Part shown: positions 39,747-50,063 of the stretch, one piece after another | How positions within the stretch are numbered: the first letter of the stretch is position 1 | How the letters are laid out: each line of letters starts with the position of its first letter | From: Acidovorax sp. | GTDB lineage: Bacteria > Pseudomonadota > Gammaproteobacteria > Burkholderiales > Burkholderiaceae_C | NCBI GenBank assembly: GCA_030692685.1 | Contig: JAUXZO010000081.1 | Location: 1-64,000, forward strand | Length of the DNA stretch: 64,000 nucleotides | Direction: 5' to 3' | Position numbers and translations under genes: made by a program | The notes under the pieces: model-generated | The model's database searches: none | What the model saw: the letters and a program-made list of their open reading frames with translations, nothing else | What the model was told of the DNA's origin: nothing

Positions 39747-40598
39747 ATGACTGCTTTGCGAACCTTGTCCGTGTTGTCCCTGTTGGGCTTGAGTGTTGCG
39801 TTGGGTGCGTGCAGCCAGATCGACACCGGCAATGTGGGCGTAGAGCGCACGCTGGGCAAGGTAGGGCAGGAGGCCCTGCCGCCGGGGCTGTACTTCACGC
39901 TGTTCAAGACGGTGGACGAATTCACTGCCAAAGAGGTGAGCTTCTCGCTGGAGAACCTCACGCCCAAGAGTCGCGACAACCTGACCATGCAGGACGTGGA
40001 CATTGACATCTACTTCAAGACCACACCAGCCTCCATTCCGACGCTGTTCGTCAAATACCAAGGCGATGTGGTGCAACACAAACAGGTCGTCAAGGACGGC
40101 ACGGCAGATTTGCTGGTGGCCTACAGCCGTGTGCAACGCGAAGCGCGCGAGGCCATCTACAAGGCAATTGCCCAGATGGACGCAACCACCATGCACACCA
40201 AACGCGCCGAGTTGGCAGAAAGCGTGCGCAACACCCTGCAAGCCGAGCTGGACACTACCGACAAGGGCGCCTTCACCGTCACGGCCGTGAACGTGCGCAA
40301 CATGCTGACCGACAAAGCCATCGAATCCGCCATCCGCCAGCGCGCCGAGACGGACCAGGCGATTGAGAAAAAACGCAAGGAAATCGATCTGGCCAAGGCC
40401 GAGGCCGAACGCCTGATCGTGCAGGCCGAAGGCGAGGCGCGGGCCAACCAGATCATCAGCGCGTCGCTCACCCCCGCGCTCAAGGAAATCCGGCTGGCCG
40501 AGATTCAGCGCGACACCGCCCTGGCCATTGCCAGCAAGCAGGGCAACACGGTGCTGATGGGTGGCGGCGCCACGCCGCTGGTCAGCGTGGGCCGGTAA
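39747..40598 (+). CDS. SPFH/Band 7 (prohibitin-like) lipoprotein
   Basis: A 283-residue protein. The signal ends in a lipobox (LSVALGAC, Cys22), so it should be a lipoprotein. The SPFH domain (about residues 28-200) includes GNVGVERTLGKV, PPGLYFTLFKTVDEFTAKEV, and SRVQREAREAIYKAIA. The C-terminal coiled coil (KKRKEIDLAKAEAERLIVQA) and EGEARANQIISASLTP are typical of oligomer-forming stomatin/prohibitin proteins. Its residue after Cys22 is Ser, which does not signal inner-membrane retention. Function is probably membrane-scaffold related. It is convergent with metY across a family A repeat. Confidence 0.88.
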   Translation: MTALRTLSVLSLLGLSVALGACSQIDTGNVGVERTLGKVGQEALPPGLYFTLFKTVDEFTAKEVSFSLENLTPKSRDNLTMQDVDIDIYFKTTPASIPTLFVKYQGDVVQHKQVVKDGTADLLVAYSRVQREAREAIYKAIAQMDATTMHTKRAELAESVRNTLQAELDTTDKGAFTVTAVNVRNMLTDKAIESAIRQRAETDQAIEKKRKEIDLAKAEAERLIVQAEGEARANQIISASLTPALKEIRLAEIQRDTALAIASKQGNTVLMGGGATPLVSVGR

Positions 40599-40633
40599 AT
40601 CAAAGCGCCGAGGCGCCGTCGCTGCAGGTCATT

Positions 40634-40692
40634 TGCTATGTTATTTGTAGCTATTGACGCTTATATATAAAGCGCTAGAGGCCAAAAACACC
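40634..40692 (-). repeat. Family A repeat, copy A8
   Basis: In reverse complement: TTTTTGGCCTCTAGCGCTTT, ATATATAAGCGTCAATAGCT, then ACAAATAACA. It sits at the convergent junction between the SPFH gene and metY. The core stem is imperfect on the right arm. Confidence 0.85.
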
Positions 40693-40746
40693 TGAAATTC
40701 GGTGCGGCCCTGCGCCAGTGGCTCGTAGCGCAGGGCCACCTGCCCA

Positions 40747-42030
40747 TCACACCTTGTCCAGCGCCTGTGCCAGGTCGGCCTGCAGGTCGTTGATGTGCTC
40801 GATGCCCACCGACAGCCGCACCATGCCCTCGCTCACACCGGCCTTGGCCAGTTCTTCGGGGTTGAGCTGGCGGTGGGTGGTCGATGCGGGGTGCGTGGCC
40901 AGCGACTTGGCATCGCCAATGTTGACCAGGCGCGTGAAGAGCTGCAACGCATCCAGAAAGCGCGCACCGGCCGCGCGCGGGTCGGCATCGCTGTTCTTCA
41001 CGCCAAAGCTCAAAATGCCCGACGCCCTGCCGCCCAACTGGCGCTGCACCAGTGCGTGGTCCGGGTGGTCGGGCAGACCGGCGTAGCGCACCCATTCGAC
41101 CTTGGGGTGGCTTTGCAAATACTTTGCAATCGCCAGCGTGTTGTCGCAGATGCGGTCCATGCGCAGCGCCAGGGTCTCGATGCCCTGCAGGATCAAAAAC
41201 GCGTTGAGCGGTGCCAGCGCTGCGCCGGTGTTGCGCAGCGGCACCACGCGCGCGCGGCCGATGAAGGCGGCTGGGCCCAAGGCCTCGGTGTAGACCACAC
41301 CGTGGTAGCTCACGTCGGGCTCGTTCAGGCGCGGGAAGCGCGCCTTGTGCTCCGCCCACGGAAACTTGCCGCTGTCCACAATCGCGCCGCCCACGCTGTT
41401 GCCGTGGCCGCCCAGGTACTTGGTGAGCGAGTGCACCACGATGTCGGCGCCGTGCTCAATGGGCCGCAGCAGGTAAGGGCTGGGCACAGTGTTGTCCACA
41501 ATCAGCGGCACGCCATGGTCGTGCGCCACCTTGGCCAGCGCGGCAATGTCTGTCACGTTGCCCAGCGGGTTGCCGATGGACTCGATGAAGATCGCCTTGG
41601 TGCGTGCATCAATGTGCTGCGCAAAGCTGGCCGGATCGCGCGGGTCGGCAAAGCGGGTGGTGATGCCTTGCTGGGGCAGGGTGTGGGCAAACAGGTTGTA
41701 GGTGCCGCCGTAGAGCGTGCTGGCCGAGACGATGTTGTCGCCCGCCTCGGCAATGGTCTGGATGGCGTAGGTGATGGCTGCCATGCCCGAGGCCACGGCC
41801 AGCGCTGCAATGCCGCCTTCGAGCGCCGCGACGCGCTTTTCGAGCACATCGTTGGTGGGGTTCATGATGCGGGTGTAGATGTTTCCCGGCACCTTCAAAT
41901 CGAACAGGTCCGCACCGTGCTGCGCGCTGTCAAAGGCGTAGGCCACCGTTTGGTAGATGGGTACGGCCGCCGCCTTGGTGGTGGGGTCGGGGCTGTAGCC
42001 TGCGTGTACGGCCAGGGTTTCGATCTGCAT
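40747..42030 (-). CDS. metY: O-acetylhomoserine aminocarboxypropyltransferase (sulfhydrylase)
   Basis: PLP enzyme making homocysteine from O-acetylhomoserine and sulfide. At 427 residues it has the usual MetY length, longer than cystathionine gamma-synthase. Motifs: [45 protein letters not shown], and the PLP Lys in [14 protein letters not shown]. The C-terminal [17 protein letters not shown] is typical. ATG 42030 has AGGAAAGAG before it; a longer frame from 42138 adds unrelated residues. Confidence 0.94.
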   Translation of the reverse strand: MQIETLAVHAGYSPDPTTKAAAVPIYQTVAYAFDSAQHGADLFDLKVPGNIYTRIMNPTNDVLEKRVAALEGGIAALAVASGMAAITYAIQTIAEAGDNIVSASTLYGGTYNLFAHTLPQQGITTRFADPRDPASFAQHIDARTKAIFIESIGNPLGNVTDIAALAKVAHDHGVPLIVDNTVPSPYLLRPIEHGADIVVHSLTKYLGGHGNSVGGAIVDSGKFPWAEHKARFPRLNEPDVSYHGVVYTEALGPAAFIGRARVVPLRNTGAALAPLNAFLILQGIETLALRMDRICDNTLAIAKYLQSHPKVEWVRYAGLPDHPDHALVQRQLGGRASGILSFGVKNSDADPRAAGARFLDALQLFTRLVNIGDAKSLATHPASTTHRQLNPEELAKAGVSEGMVRLSVGIEHINDLQADLAQALDKV

Positions 42031-42197
42031 GGATGGTGTCTCTTTCCTTGAGTGGATCTGTAGGGGGGCGCGCCGACCTGTGGCTTTGCAAGTGCGGGTG
42101 CTGAGCCATGCCGCAGGGAGCGTGCCGCATTCTTGCACCGCAACGTACCAAGGCGGAACCCCGCTGATCGAATCGTTTGCTATGTGCTTATGGCTGC

Positions 42198-42233
42198 GGC
42201 GTGCAGGCGTGCAGGCGTGCAGGCGTGCAGGCG
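42198..42233. repeat. 8-bp tandem repeat GCGTGCAG
   Basis: Four units of GCGTGCAG in succession followed by GCGCACC. It lies between metY and the P-type ATPase gene, just past the stop of the latter. It is a slippage-prone tract in non-coding DNA. Confidence 0.85.
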
Positions 42234-42245
42234 CACCATGGGCTG

Positions 42246-44939
42246 TTACGCAGCAGGTCCGTCCACTGCGCTGTCTGTGGTTGCGGGGGACAAGGTGCTA
42301 TCCCTTCGTGCGCGGCGCCAGGCTTTTTCAATTTCCACCACCACCAGCACTACCAGCGCTGCGGCAATACAGATCCCCAGTTCGCCCAGGCTCAACGGCG
42401 CGGTCTTGAAGATAGGGTTCAGCCAGGGCACATAAATGGTGGCCATTTGCAGCGCAAACGTCAGCGCCACGGCGGCGAGCAACGGGCGGTTGCTCAGCAG
42501 GCCCAGGCGCCAGATGGGCTCCCATTCAGAGCGGATGGCGATCACATGCGCCATTTGCGCGAGTGTGAGCACAGTGAACACCATGGTCTGCCAGTGCGCG
42601 TGGCCGGTGTGCAAGGCCCAGGCTTGCACCGCCAGGCACAAGCCGCCGATGAGCAGGCCCACGCCCAGAATGTGCTGCCACATGCCACCGGCAAAAAGAC
42701 TCTCGCGCGGCGCGCGGGGCGGGCGCTGCATGATGCCGCGCTCGGCAGGCTCGGCTGCCAGGGCCAGGCCCGGCAGGCCGTCTGTCACCAGGTTGACCCA
42801 CAGGATGTGAATGGGGAGAAGTGGAATGGGCAGCAGCAGCAGCGGTGCCAGAAAGATCGTCCAGATCTCGCCGGAGTTGCTGGTCATGGTGTAGCGCACA
42901 AACTTTCGGATGTTGTCGTAGATGCGGCGGCCCTCGCGCACGGCGGCCACGATGGTGGCGAAGTTGTCGTCCAGCAACACCAGGCTGGATGCCTCGCGCG
43001 CCACGTCGGTACCGCCTTGGCCCATCGCAATGCCGATGTCGGCCCGCTTCAAGGCCGGGGCGTCGTTCACGCCGTCGCCCGTCATGGCCACAAAGTGGCC
43101 CTGGGCCTGCAGCGCCTCGACGATGCGGATCTTCTGCGCCGGGTCTACCCGGGCGTACACGTGCACTTGTTCTACCTGGGCGCGCAGGGCCGCGTCGTCC
43201 AGCGTGGCCAGGTCTGCGCCGGTCAGCACGGGCGCGTCGGTGCTGGTGACGATGCCCAGGCGGTGTGCAATGGCGCGCGCGGTGGCGGGGTGGTCGCCAG
43301 TGATCATCACCGGCGTGATGCCCGCGTTGATGCAGTCACGCACCGCAGCCTGGGCCTCGGCCCTGGGCGGGTCGATGAGGGCGATCAGGCCCAGCAGCTG
43401 CAGCTGGTTTTCTACCGCGTCGATGTCATTGGTATCGGGCAGGCGGGTGTGGCTGCGGCGGGCCAGCGCCAGCACGCGCAGGCCTTGGGCGGCCAGGGTG
43501 TTGGCGGTGGCCAGCACCGCGGTGGGGTCAAGCGCTGTAGTGCCCTCGGGGCTCCAGTAGCCGGTGCAGCGTGGCAACACGGATTCTGGCGCGCCCTTGG
43601 TGTAGGCCACAAAGCCCTGTCCATCGCGGTGAAACGTGGTCATGCGCTTGCGGTCGGAGTCAAACGGCTGCTCCTGCACGCGGGGCTGGTTGGCGTCGAG
43701 CTGGGCCTTGTCCAGCCCGCCTGCGTGGGCGGCCAGCACCAGTGCGGTTTCGGTGGGGTCGCCCTGCCAGTGGGTGCCGGACTTGCCATCTTCGTTCTGT
43801 GCCTGGAGCGTGGCGTCGTTGCACAGCGCTGCGGCGCGCAGCGCCTCGGCGTGGACTGGGCCTGGCATCGGGTCGCCGGGCACCCAGCGCATGCCGTGTG
43901 CGATCAGCAGCTCGGCATGCATACGGTTTTGCGTCAGGGTTCCGGTCTTGTCCGAGCAGATGGTGGTGACCGACCCCAGCGTCTCGACCGACGGCAGGCG
44001 CCGCACCAGCGCGTGCACGGCCACCATGCGGCGCGCCCCAAGGGCCAGCAGCACGGTGACCACCGCAGGCAGCGCCTCGGGGATTGCGGCCACGGCCAGG
44101 CTGATGGCGGTTAACGCCATCAACAACGGCGATTCGCCGCGCATCACACCCACGACAAAAATCACAGCGCAGATGCCCAGGACCGCAATCGCCAGGCGCT
44201 TGCCAAAGGCTGCCAGGCGCAACTGCAGGGGTGTGCTGCGCTCGGTGGTGTCCAGCAACGTGGCCACCTTGCCCAGTTCGGTGTGCATGCCCGTTGCCAC
44301 CACCAACCCGCGCGCCCGGCCGTGGGTGGCAGTGGTGCCCTTGAAGGCCATGTTGGTGCGGTCGCCCAGTGCGCCTACATCTTCTGCCGCCAGTGCTGCG
44401 GTCTGCTTGGCCACCGTGATCGATTCGCCCGTGAGGGCCGATTCGTCCACCTGCAGCTGCGCAATCTCTATCAGCCGCAGGTCTGCCGGGATCTGGTTGC
44501 CCGCCTCCAGCAGCACGATGTCGCCCGGCACCAGCACTGTGGCGGGCACCACCTGCACTGCGCCGTTGCGCAGCACGGTGGCATGCGCTGCTGCCAGCTG
44601 GCGCATCGCCGCCATGGCCTGGTCGGCGCGCCATGCCTGCACAAACCCTATGACGGCGTTGAGCACCACGATGACCAGGATCACCAGCGTGTCGGTGACC
44701 TCGCCCACCAGCCCCGAGATGACTGCCGCACCCAGCAGCACCAGCACCATGAAGTCCTTGAACTGCTCAGCCAGCAGGTGCCACCAGGGGCGAACTTGTG
44801 CTGCTACCAGTTCGTTGGCGCCATGCGCGGCGCTGCGGCGCAGGGCTTCGTCGGGGTGCAGGCCGTTGTCGGGGTCGACGCCGTGGGCCTGGGCGACTGC
44901 CGCAGAAGGATGCAGGTGAGGTGCGTGGGAAGGGGGCAT
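42246..44939 (-). CDS. P-type cation-transporting ATPase, P2A (calcium) type
   Basis: An 897-residue membrane pump. The cation_ATPase_N region (HGLHPDEALRR type, about residues 15-75) precedes the actuator motif LTGESITVAKQ. The phosphorylated Asp is in CSDKTGTLTQNRM, the membrane motif in TM4 is AAIPEALPAVVT (SERCA-like PEGLP), and the hinge is MTGDGVNDAPALKRADIGIAMG. Ca2+, Mn2+ or another divalent ion is likely, expelled from the cytoplasm. ATG 44939 is used; an upstream in-frame start at 44978 is less likely. An FNR-type palindrome lies 176 bases upstream. Confidence 0.93.
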   Translation of the reverse strand: MPPSHAPHLHPSAAVAQAHGVDPDNGLHPDEALRRSAAHGANELVAAQVRPWWHLLAEQFKDFMVLVLLGAAVISGLVGEVTDTLVILVIVVLNAVIGFVQAWRADQAMAAMRQLAAAHATVLRNGAVQVVPATVLVPGDIVLLEAGNQIPADLRLIEIAQLQVDESALTGESITVAKQTAALAAEDVGALGDRTNMAFKGTTATHGRARGLVVATGMHTELGKVATLLDTTERSTPLQLRLAAFGKRLAIAVLGICAVIFVVGVMRGESPLLMALTAISLAVAAIPEALPAVVTVLLALGARRMVAVHALVRRLPSVETLGSVTTICSDKTGTLTQNRMHAELLIAHGMRWVPGDPMPGPVHAEALRAAALCNDATLQAQNEDGKSGTHWQGDPTETALVLAAHAGGLDKAQLDANQPRVQEQPFDSDRKRMTTFHRDGQGFVAYTKGAPESVLPRCTGYWSPEGTTALDPTAVLATANTLAAQGLRVLALARRSHTRLPDTNDIDAVENQLQLLGLIALIDPPRAEAQAAVRDCINAGITPVMITGDHPATARAIAHRLGIVTSTDAPVLTGADLATLDDAALRAQVEQVHVYARVDPAQKIRIVEALQAQGHFVAMTGDGVNDAPALKRADIGIAMGQGGTDVAREASSLVLLDDNFATIVAAVREGRRIYDNIRKFVRYTMTSNSGEIWTIFLAPLLLLPIPLLPIHILWVNLVTDGLPGLALAAEPAERGIMQRPPRAPRESLFAGGMWQHILGVGLLIGGLCLAVQAWALHTGHAHWQTMVFTVLTLAQMAHVIAIRSEWEPIWRLGLLSNRPLLAAVALTFALQMATIYVPWLNPIFKTAPLSLGELGICIAAALVVLVVVEIEKAWRRARRDSTLSPATTDSAVDGPAA

Positions 44940-45114
44940 GCAGCAATCCGGGGGGGCTGCCGCACGCTGGGGCGTCAATGTGCGCTGTGCGGCCGGGCTT
45001 TGTAGAAAGTGAGCGGAGTCTCTGCGCCTGGTTCGGCACCTGGCGCTTTATCTTGCCCACCCCATGCATTTCACAGGGCTTGCAGTCAAAGCGCAAGGCA
45101 GCATCTCCTGGCCC

Positions 45115-45128
45115 TTGATCAACATCAA
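45115..45128. promoter_or_regulatory. Perfect FNR/Anr box TTGAT-CAAC-ATCAA
   Basis: All ten half-site positions match TTGAT-N4-ATCAA. The site is in the 427-base divergent gap, 176 bases before the P-type ATPase start and 239 bases before the LivK-type gene. Activation from -41.5 would put a start of transcription near 45080 (ATPase) or 45163 (binding protein). Which gene it serves cannot be decided from sequence. The remainder of the gap shows no other feature. Confidence 0.7.
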
Positions 45129-45366
45129 GGATTCTGCTCGTACCGTGCCTTGTATGCCGGTCACGCCGGTCACTCCCTGGGCCTGGTTTGGATTCAAAGT
45201 TTCAACCGCAGCCTGGCTCCATTAGCCGCTTTAATGACTTGGCAAATTGCTACGTTTGCATATCATTTTGCGGGATGGGGCGGCTTTGGTGGCTAGGATG
45301 CGAGCCTCGCAATGCCCCAAGTTGGTGCGTTGCGGTCTTGCTTAACTGATTCTGGAGACTTTCACC

Positions 45367-46524
45367 GTGCTGCGTTCTTCTTCGCCCTCCCATTTCCCGC
45401 TTTCCACTGTGGCTGCCCTGGCGGCCTGCGCGCTGGTCACGGCCAGTGCTTTTGCGCAGGACGTGCAGACCGTGAAAATTGCCCATGCTGGCCCCGTGTC
45501 CGGCGGTATTGCCCACATCGGCAAAGACACCGAAAACGGTGTGCGTCTGGCCATTGATGACCTTAATGCCCAAAACCTTGTGATCGGCGGCAAGAAGATC
45601 AAGTTCGAGATCGCCGCTGAAGACGACGCGGGCGACCCACGCCAGGCCACCGCCGTGGCACAAAAGCTGTGTGACCAAAAGGTGGCGGGCGTGGTGGGGC
45701 ACCTGCAGTCGGGCACGTCCATCCCGGCATCGGCCATCTACGCCAAATGCGATCTGCCGCACATCACAGCGTCCGCCTCCAATCCTGACCTGACCCGGCC
45801 CGGCCACAAGACCACCTTCCGCCTCATCGCCAACGACAACGCGCTGGGCGCGGCGCTGGCCTTTTTTGGGGCCGACCACCAGAAGCTCAAGAGCGTGGCC
45901 ATCATCGACGACCGCACGGCTTACGGACAGGGCGTGGCCTCGGTGTTCAAGGCAACTGCTGTGCAAAAGGGCTTGAAGGTGGTGGCCGAGGAGTTCACCA
46001 ACGACAAGGCCACCGACTTCATGGCCATCCTCACGTCCATCAAGAACAAGAAGCCCGATGCGATCTTCTACGGTGGCCTGGACGCACAGGCGGGCCCCAT
46101 GCTGCGCCAGATGGAGCAACTGGGCCTGGGCAACGTGAAGTATTTTGGTGGCGACGCGCTGTGCACCGAAAAGCTGCCCGAGCTGTCGGGTAAGACCCCG
46201 GCCTTGAAGAACGTGACCTGCGCCACTGGCGGCGCATCGATCGACAAGATGCAGGGCGGCGCTGACTGGAAGAAGCGCTACGACGCCAAGTTCCCCGGCC
46301 AGTTCCAGATCTACAGCCCCTATGCCTACGACGCGGCGATGGTGCTGGCCGACGCGATGAAGCGCGCCAATTCGGTAGACCCAAAAGTGTTTGGCCCCCT
46401 GATCGCCAAGACCGAATTCAAGGGCGTGACCGCCAACATCGCCTTCACGGCCAAGGGTGAGCTGACAACGCCCGCCGTGACGCTGTACACCTTCAAGGAC
46501 GGCAGCCGCGTGGCGCTGAACTGA
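45367..46524 (+). CDS. ABC transporter substrate-binding protein, branched-chain amino acid (LivK) type
   Basis: A 385-residue periplasmic binding protein. The signal peptide runs to about residue 30 (LAACALVTASAFAQ). The mature part has VKIAHAGPVSGGIAHIGKD, LAIDDLNAQNLVIGGKKI, GVVGHLQSGTSIPAS, and DDRTAYGQGV, all typical of Leu/Ile/Val-binding proteins. No permease or ATPase genes are beside it, so its transporter is elsewhere. GTG 45367 has GGAG about nine bases upstream. Confidence 0.92.
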   Translation: MLRSSSPSHFPLSTVAALAACALVTASAFAQDVQTVKIAHAGPVSGGIAHIGKDTENGVRLAIDDLNAQNLVIGGKKIKFEIAAEDDAGDPRQATAVAQKLCDQKVAGVVGHLQSGTSIPASAIYAKCDLPHITASASNPDLTRPGHKTTFRLIANDNALGAALAFFGADHQKLKSVAIIDDRTAYGQGVASVFKATAVQKGLKVVAEEFTNDKATDFMAILTSIKNKKPDAIFYGGLDAQAGPMLRQMEQLGLGNVKYFGGDALCTEKLPELSGKTPALKNVTCATGGASIDKMQGGADWKKRYDAKFPGQFQIYSPYAYDAAMVLADAMKRANSVDPKVFGPLIAKTEFKGVTANIAFTAKGELTTPAVTLYTFKDGSRVALN

Positions 46525-46642
46525 CACGGTTTCTGCAGCGGTGCTTCCTACGGTCGCCTTGGGCGGCCGCTTTCATTGAAGGCTTTGCATTTACAGTCAG
46601 CCCCTAGTAAATGGGCCGTGGCGCCCGGCAAGGAGCAACAAC

Positions 46643-46891
46643 ATGCGTGCAATGTTTGGTTTGGTCGGGCTGGTGGTGGCGCTGGCCGTGGTGGGGGTGC
46701 TGGTCAAAAAGCAGATGTCTGCCACGCGCATTGCAGTGCCTTCAATGCAGACGGCCCCCGGCGCTGCCCCTGTCGCATCAGCACCCACGGGTTCGGTGCG
46801 TGACCAGAGCCAGCAGGTGCAGCAGCAGGTCAAGGAGCAGATGGACGCCTTGATGCAGCAGGCACGCCCCATGCCCGACGAAGGCAAATAA
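46643..46891 (+). CDS. Small single-pass membrane protein, unknown function
   Basis: An 82-residue protein with one N-terminal membrane helix (MFGLVGLVVALAVVGVLV, residues 4-21), a Pro/Ala-rich spacer and a Gln-rich amphipathic helix (DQSQQVQQQVKEQMDALMQQ). AAGGAG lies nine bases before ATG 46643, a strong translation signal. No family is recognised. It precedes tadA across a family A repeat. Confidence 0.7.
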   Translation: MRAMFGLVGLVVALAVVGVLVKKQMSATRIAVPSMQTAPGAAPVASAPTGSVRDQSQQVQQQVKEQMDALMQQARPMPDEGK

Positions 46892-46892
46892 A

Positions 46893-48347
<1,455 letters not shown>

Positions 48348-48358
48348 CTTCCGGCCGG

Positions 48359-49408
48359 GTGCTTGCGCATCCAGCGCCGGTCATCCCCCTGTTTACGGAG
48401 CAGGCCCCGGCGGGCCTGAGCGCTTTGCACGACCACCAACACGACCATTCCCATTGCGACCACGACCACGGTCACAAGCACATCTATATCTACTCACCCT
48501 CCAGCGCGGTGCGCGACAAGGCTGCCTTCAAGCGCGGTATCGCCCGGCTGAAGGCCCTGGGCCATGAGGTCGAGGTGGATGAGGATGCGCTGGCCACCCA
48601 CACTCGTTTTGCGGGCGACGACGCCACGCGCCTGGCCGCCATTCACCGCGCTGCGGCCAGCGGCGCCGATGTGGCGCTGATCTCGCGCGGTGGCTATGGG
48701 CTGTCGCGCATCCTGCCGGGCATCCGCTACAAGGCGGTGGCCAAGGCGATTGAAAAGGGCATGCACTTTGTCGGCGTGAGCGACTTCACCGCTTTTCAGC
48801 TGGCCGTGCTGGCCAAGACCGGTGCCACCACCTGGGCGGGTCCGTCGCTGGGTGCGGATTTTGGTGTGAAGGGTGAGCCCGACGACATCATGGAAGCCTG
48901 TTTTGACGACCTGCTGACCGGCCACGGCGAGGGCACGGGCTGGCGCATGAACAAGGAGCAACCCAACACGGCCACGGGCAAGCCAGCGGTGTCCAATGTC
49001 TACGTGAAAAGCGCCACGCTGTGGGGCGGCAACCTGGCAGTGCTGGCGTCGCTGGTGGGCACGCCGTATTTGCCGCAGATCAAGGGCGGCGTGCTGTTCA
49101 TCGAAGACGTGCACGAGCACCCGTATCGCATCGAACGCATGCTCACCCAGCTGTTGCATGCGGGCGTGCTGGCCCAACAGAAGGCGGTGGTGCTGGGGCA
49201 GTTCACCAACTACACACTGGCGCCGCATGACAAGGGCTACAAACTGCAGTCGGTGGTGGACTGGCTGCGCACCCAGATCAAGGCGCCTGTGCTGACCAAC
49301 TTGCCGTTCGGCCATGTGGAGACCAAAGTGTTGTTGCCCGTGGGCGCCACGGTGTCGTTGTCGGTGGAAGACCGCGATGCGCTGATTTACTGGGGCCACC
49401 AGCACTGA
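48359..49408 (+). CDS. LD-carboxypeptidase (S66 family) with His-rich N terminus
   Basis: Cleaves the L,D-bond releasing terminal D-Ala from muropeptide tetrapeptides during cell-wall recycling. The 349-residue protein has the S66 motifs LISRGGYGLSRILP, the nucleophile Ser141 in VGVSDFTAF, SATLWGGNLAVLASLVGTPY and the His in NLPFGHVETKV. Residues 24-41 contain nine His and a Cys (HDHQHDHSHCDHDHGHKH), an unusual putative metal-binding extension. Start GTG 48359 is the only workable codon before the conserved part; it is 11 bases after the tadA fusion. Confidence 0.88.
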   Translation: MLAHPAPVIPLFTEQAPAGLSALHDHQHDHSHCDHDHGHKHIYIYSPSSAVRDKAAFKRGIARLKALGHEVEVDEDALATHTRFAGDDATRLAAIHRAAASGADVALISRGGYGLSRILPGIRYKAVAKAIEKGMHFVGVSDFTAFQLAVLAKTGATTWAGPSLGADFGVKGEPDDIMEACFDDLLTGHGEGTGWRMNKEQPNTATGKPAVSNVYVKSATLWGGNLAVLASLVGTPYLPQIKGGVLFIEDVHEHPYRIERMLTQLLHAGVLAQQKAVVLGQFTNYTLAPHDKGYKLQSVVDWLRTQIKAPVLTNLPFGHVETKVLLPVGATVSLSVEDRDALIYWGHQH

Positions 49409-49444
49409 CCGACTGTGGGGAGTAACTGACGCGACGCGTTGGCG

Positions 49445-49795
49445 TCAAAGGTGTACGTGCTGCATCAGCGGCGCGCGCAGCGAGAGCGGCAGTTGGCCTT
49501 GAAACAACGGCGTGATATGGTCCAGCACCCTTTGCGCATCAGCTTGGCCCCGCAACGGAATCAGCGTGTTGAAAAGGTCCATGCGCAGGTACCACAAGGC
49601 TTCGATGTCGCCTGCATAACGCAGCCGCATGTTCATCCGGGCCACCTCGCATCCAGACACGCCTGCCAGGCATTGCAGCATGGCACGGCGAATGTCCTCC
49701 AGCCCTTGGTCGCGCACCCACGCCGTCGAAGACGGTTTGTCACGGCCTAGCAGGTCGTGCAGGTTGTTGCGGATGTTGGGCTTGTTCCAGCGCAT
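49445..49795 (-). CDS. Hypothetical protein
   Basis: A 116-residue cytosolic-looking protein starting MRWNKPNIRNNLHDLLG, with WVRDQGLEDIRRAMLQCLAG and YAGDIEALWYLRMDLFNTLI. Codon use is like the neighbouring genes, and the hydrophobic periodicity suggests all-helical structure. No family is recognised. It converges with the LD-carboxypeptidase gene; a longer frame from 49861 adds residues without a better start. It could be a lineage-specific gene. Confidence 0.6.
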   Translation of the reverse strand: MRWNKPNIRNNLHDLLGRDKPSSTAWVRDQGLEDIRRAMLQCLAGVSGCEVARMNMRLRYAGDIEALWYLRMDLFNTLIPLRGQADAQRVLDHITPLFQGQLPLSLRAPLMQHVHL

Positions 49796-50063
49796 GGAGT
49801 GGTGCAATGCGGAATTTGTAACAGGGTCGGCCAAGTTAAGCGGGAGCGAGCGTTGGCACAAGAGGCGTGCTCCTGTATTTGCATAAAGACAACACGCAAC
49901 AACCGTTTGTTGCCAAGTTTTACGAGTTTGGCGTTGGAGATCGGGTACGAAAACGGCGTTTTTTGGCGAAAGCTAGCAAAGTATTGTTGACGCTTTAGGA
50001 CGTGCGTCTCCATTCGGCTTGCACTAAACTCGTTCGCATGTTGTTACCCACAGGCCCCCGTTC

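Noticed and set aside
40747-42030. PLP gene near egtB as the missing ergothioneine lyase EgtE
   Set aside because: Its motifs ([27 protein letters not shown]) and length are those of O-acetylhomoserine sulfhydrylase MetY, a different PLP family, and it is on the opposite strand.
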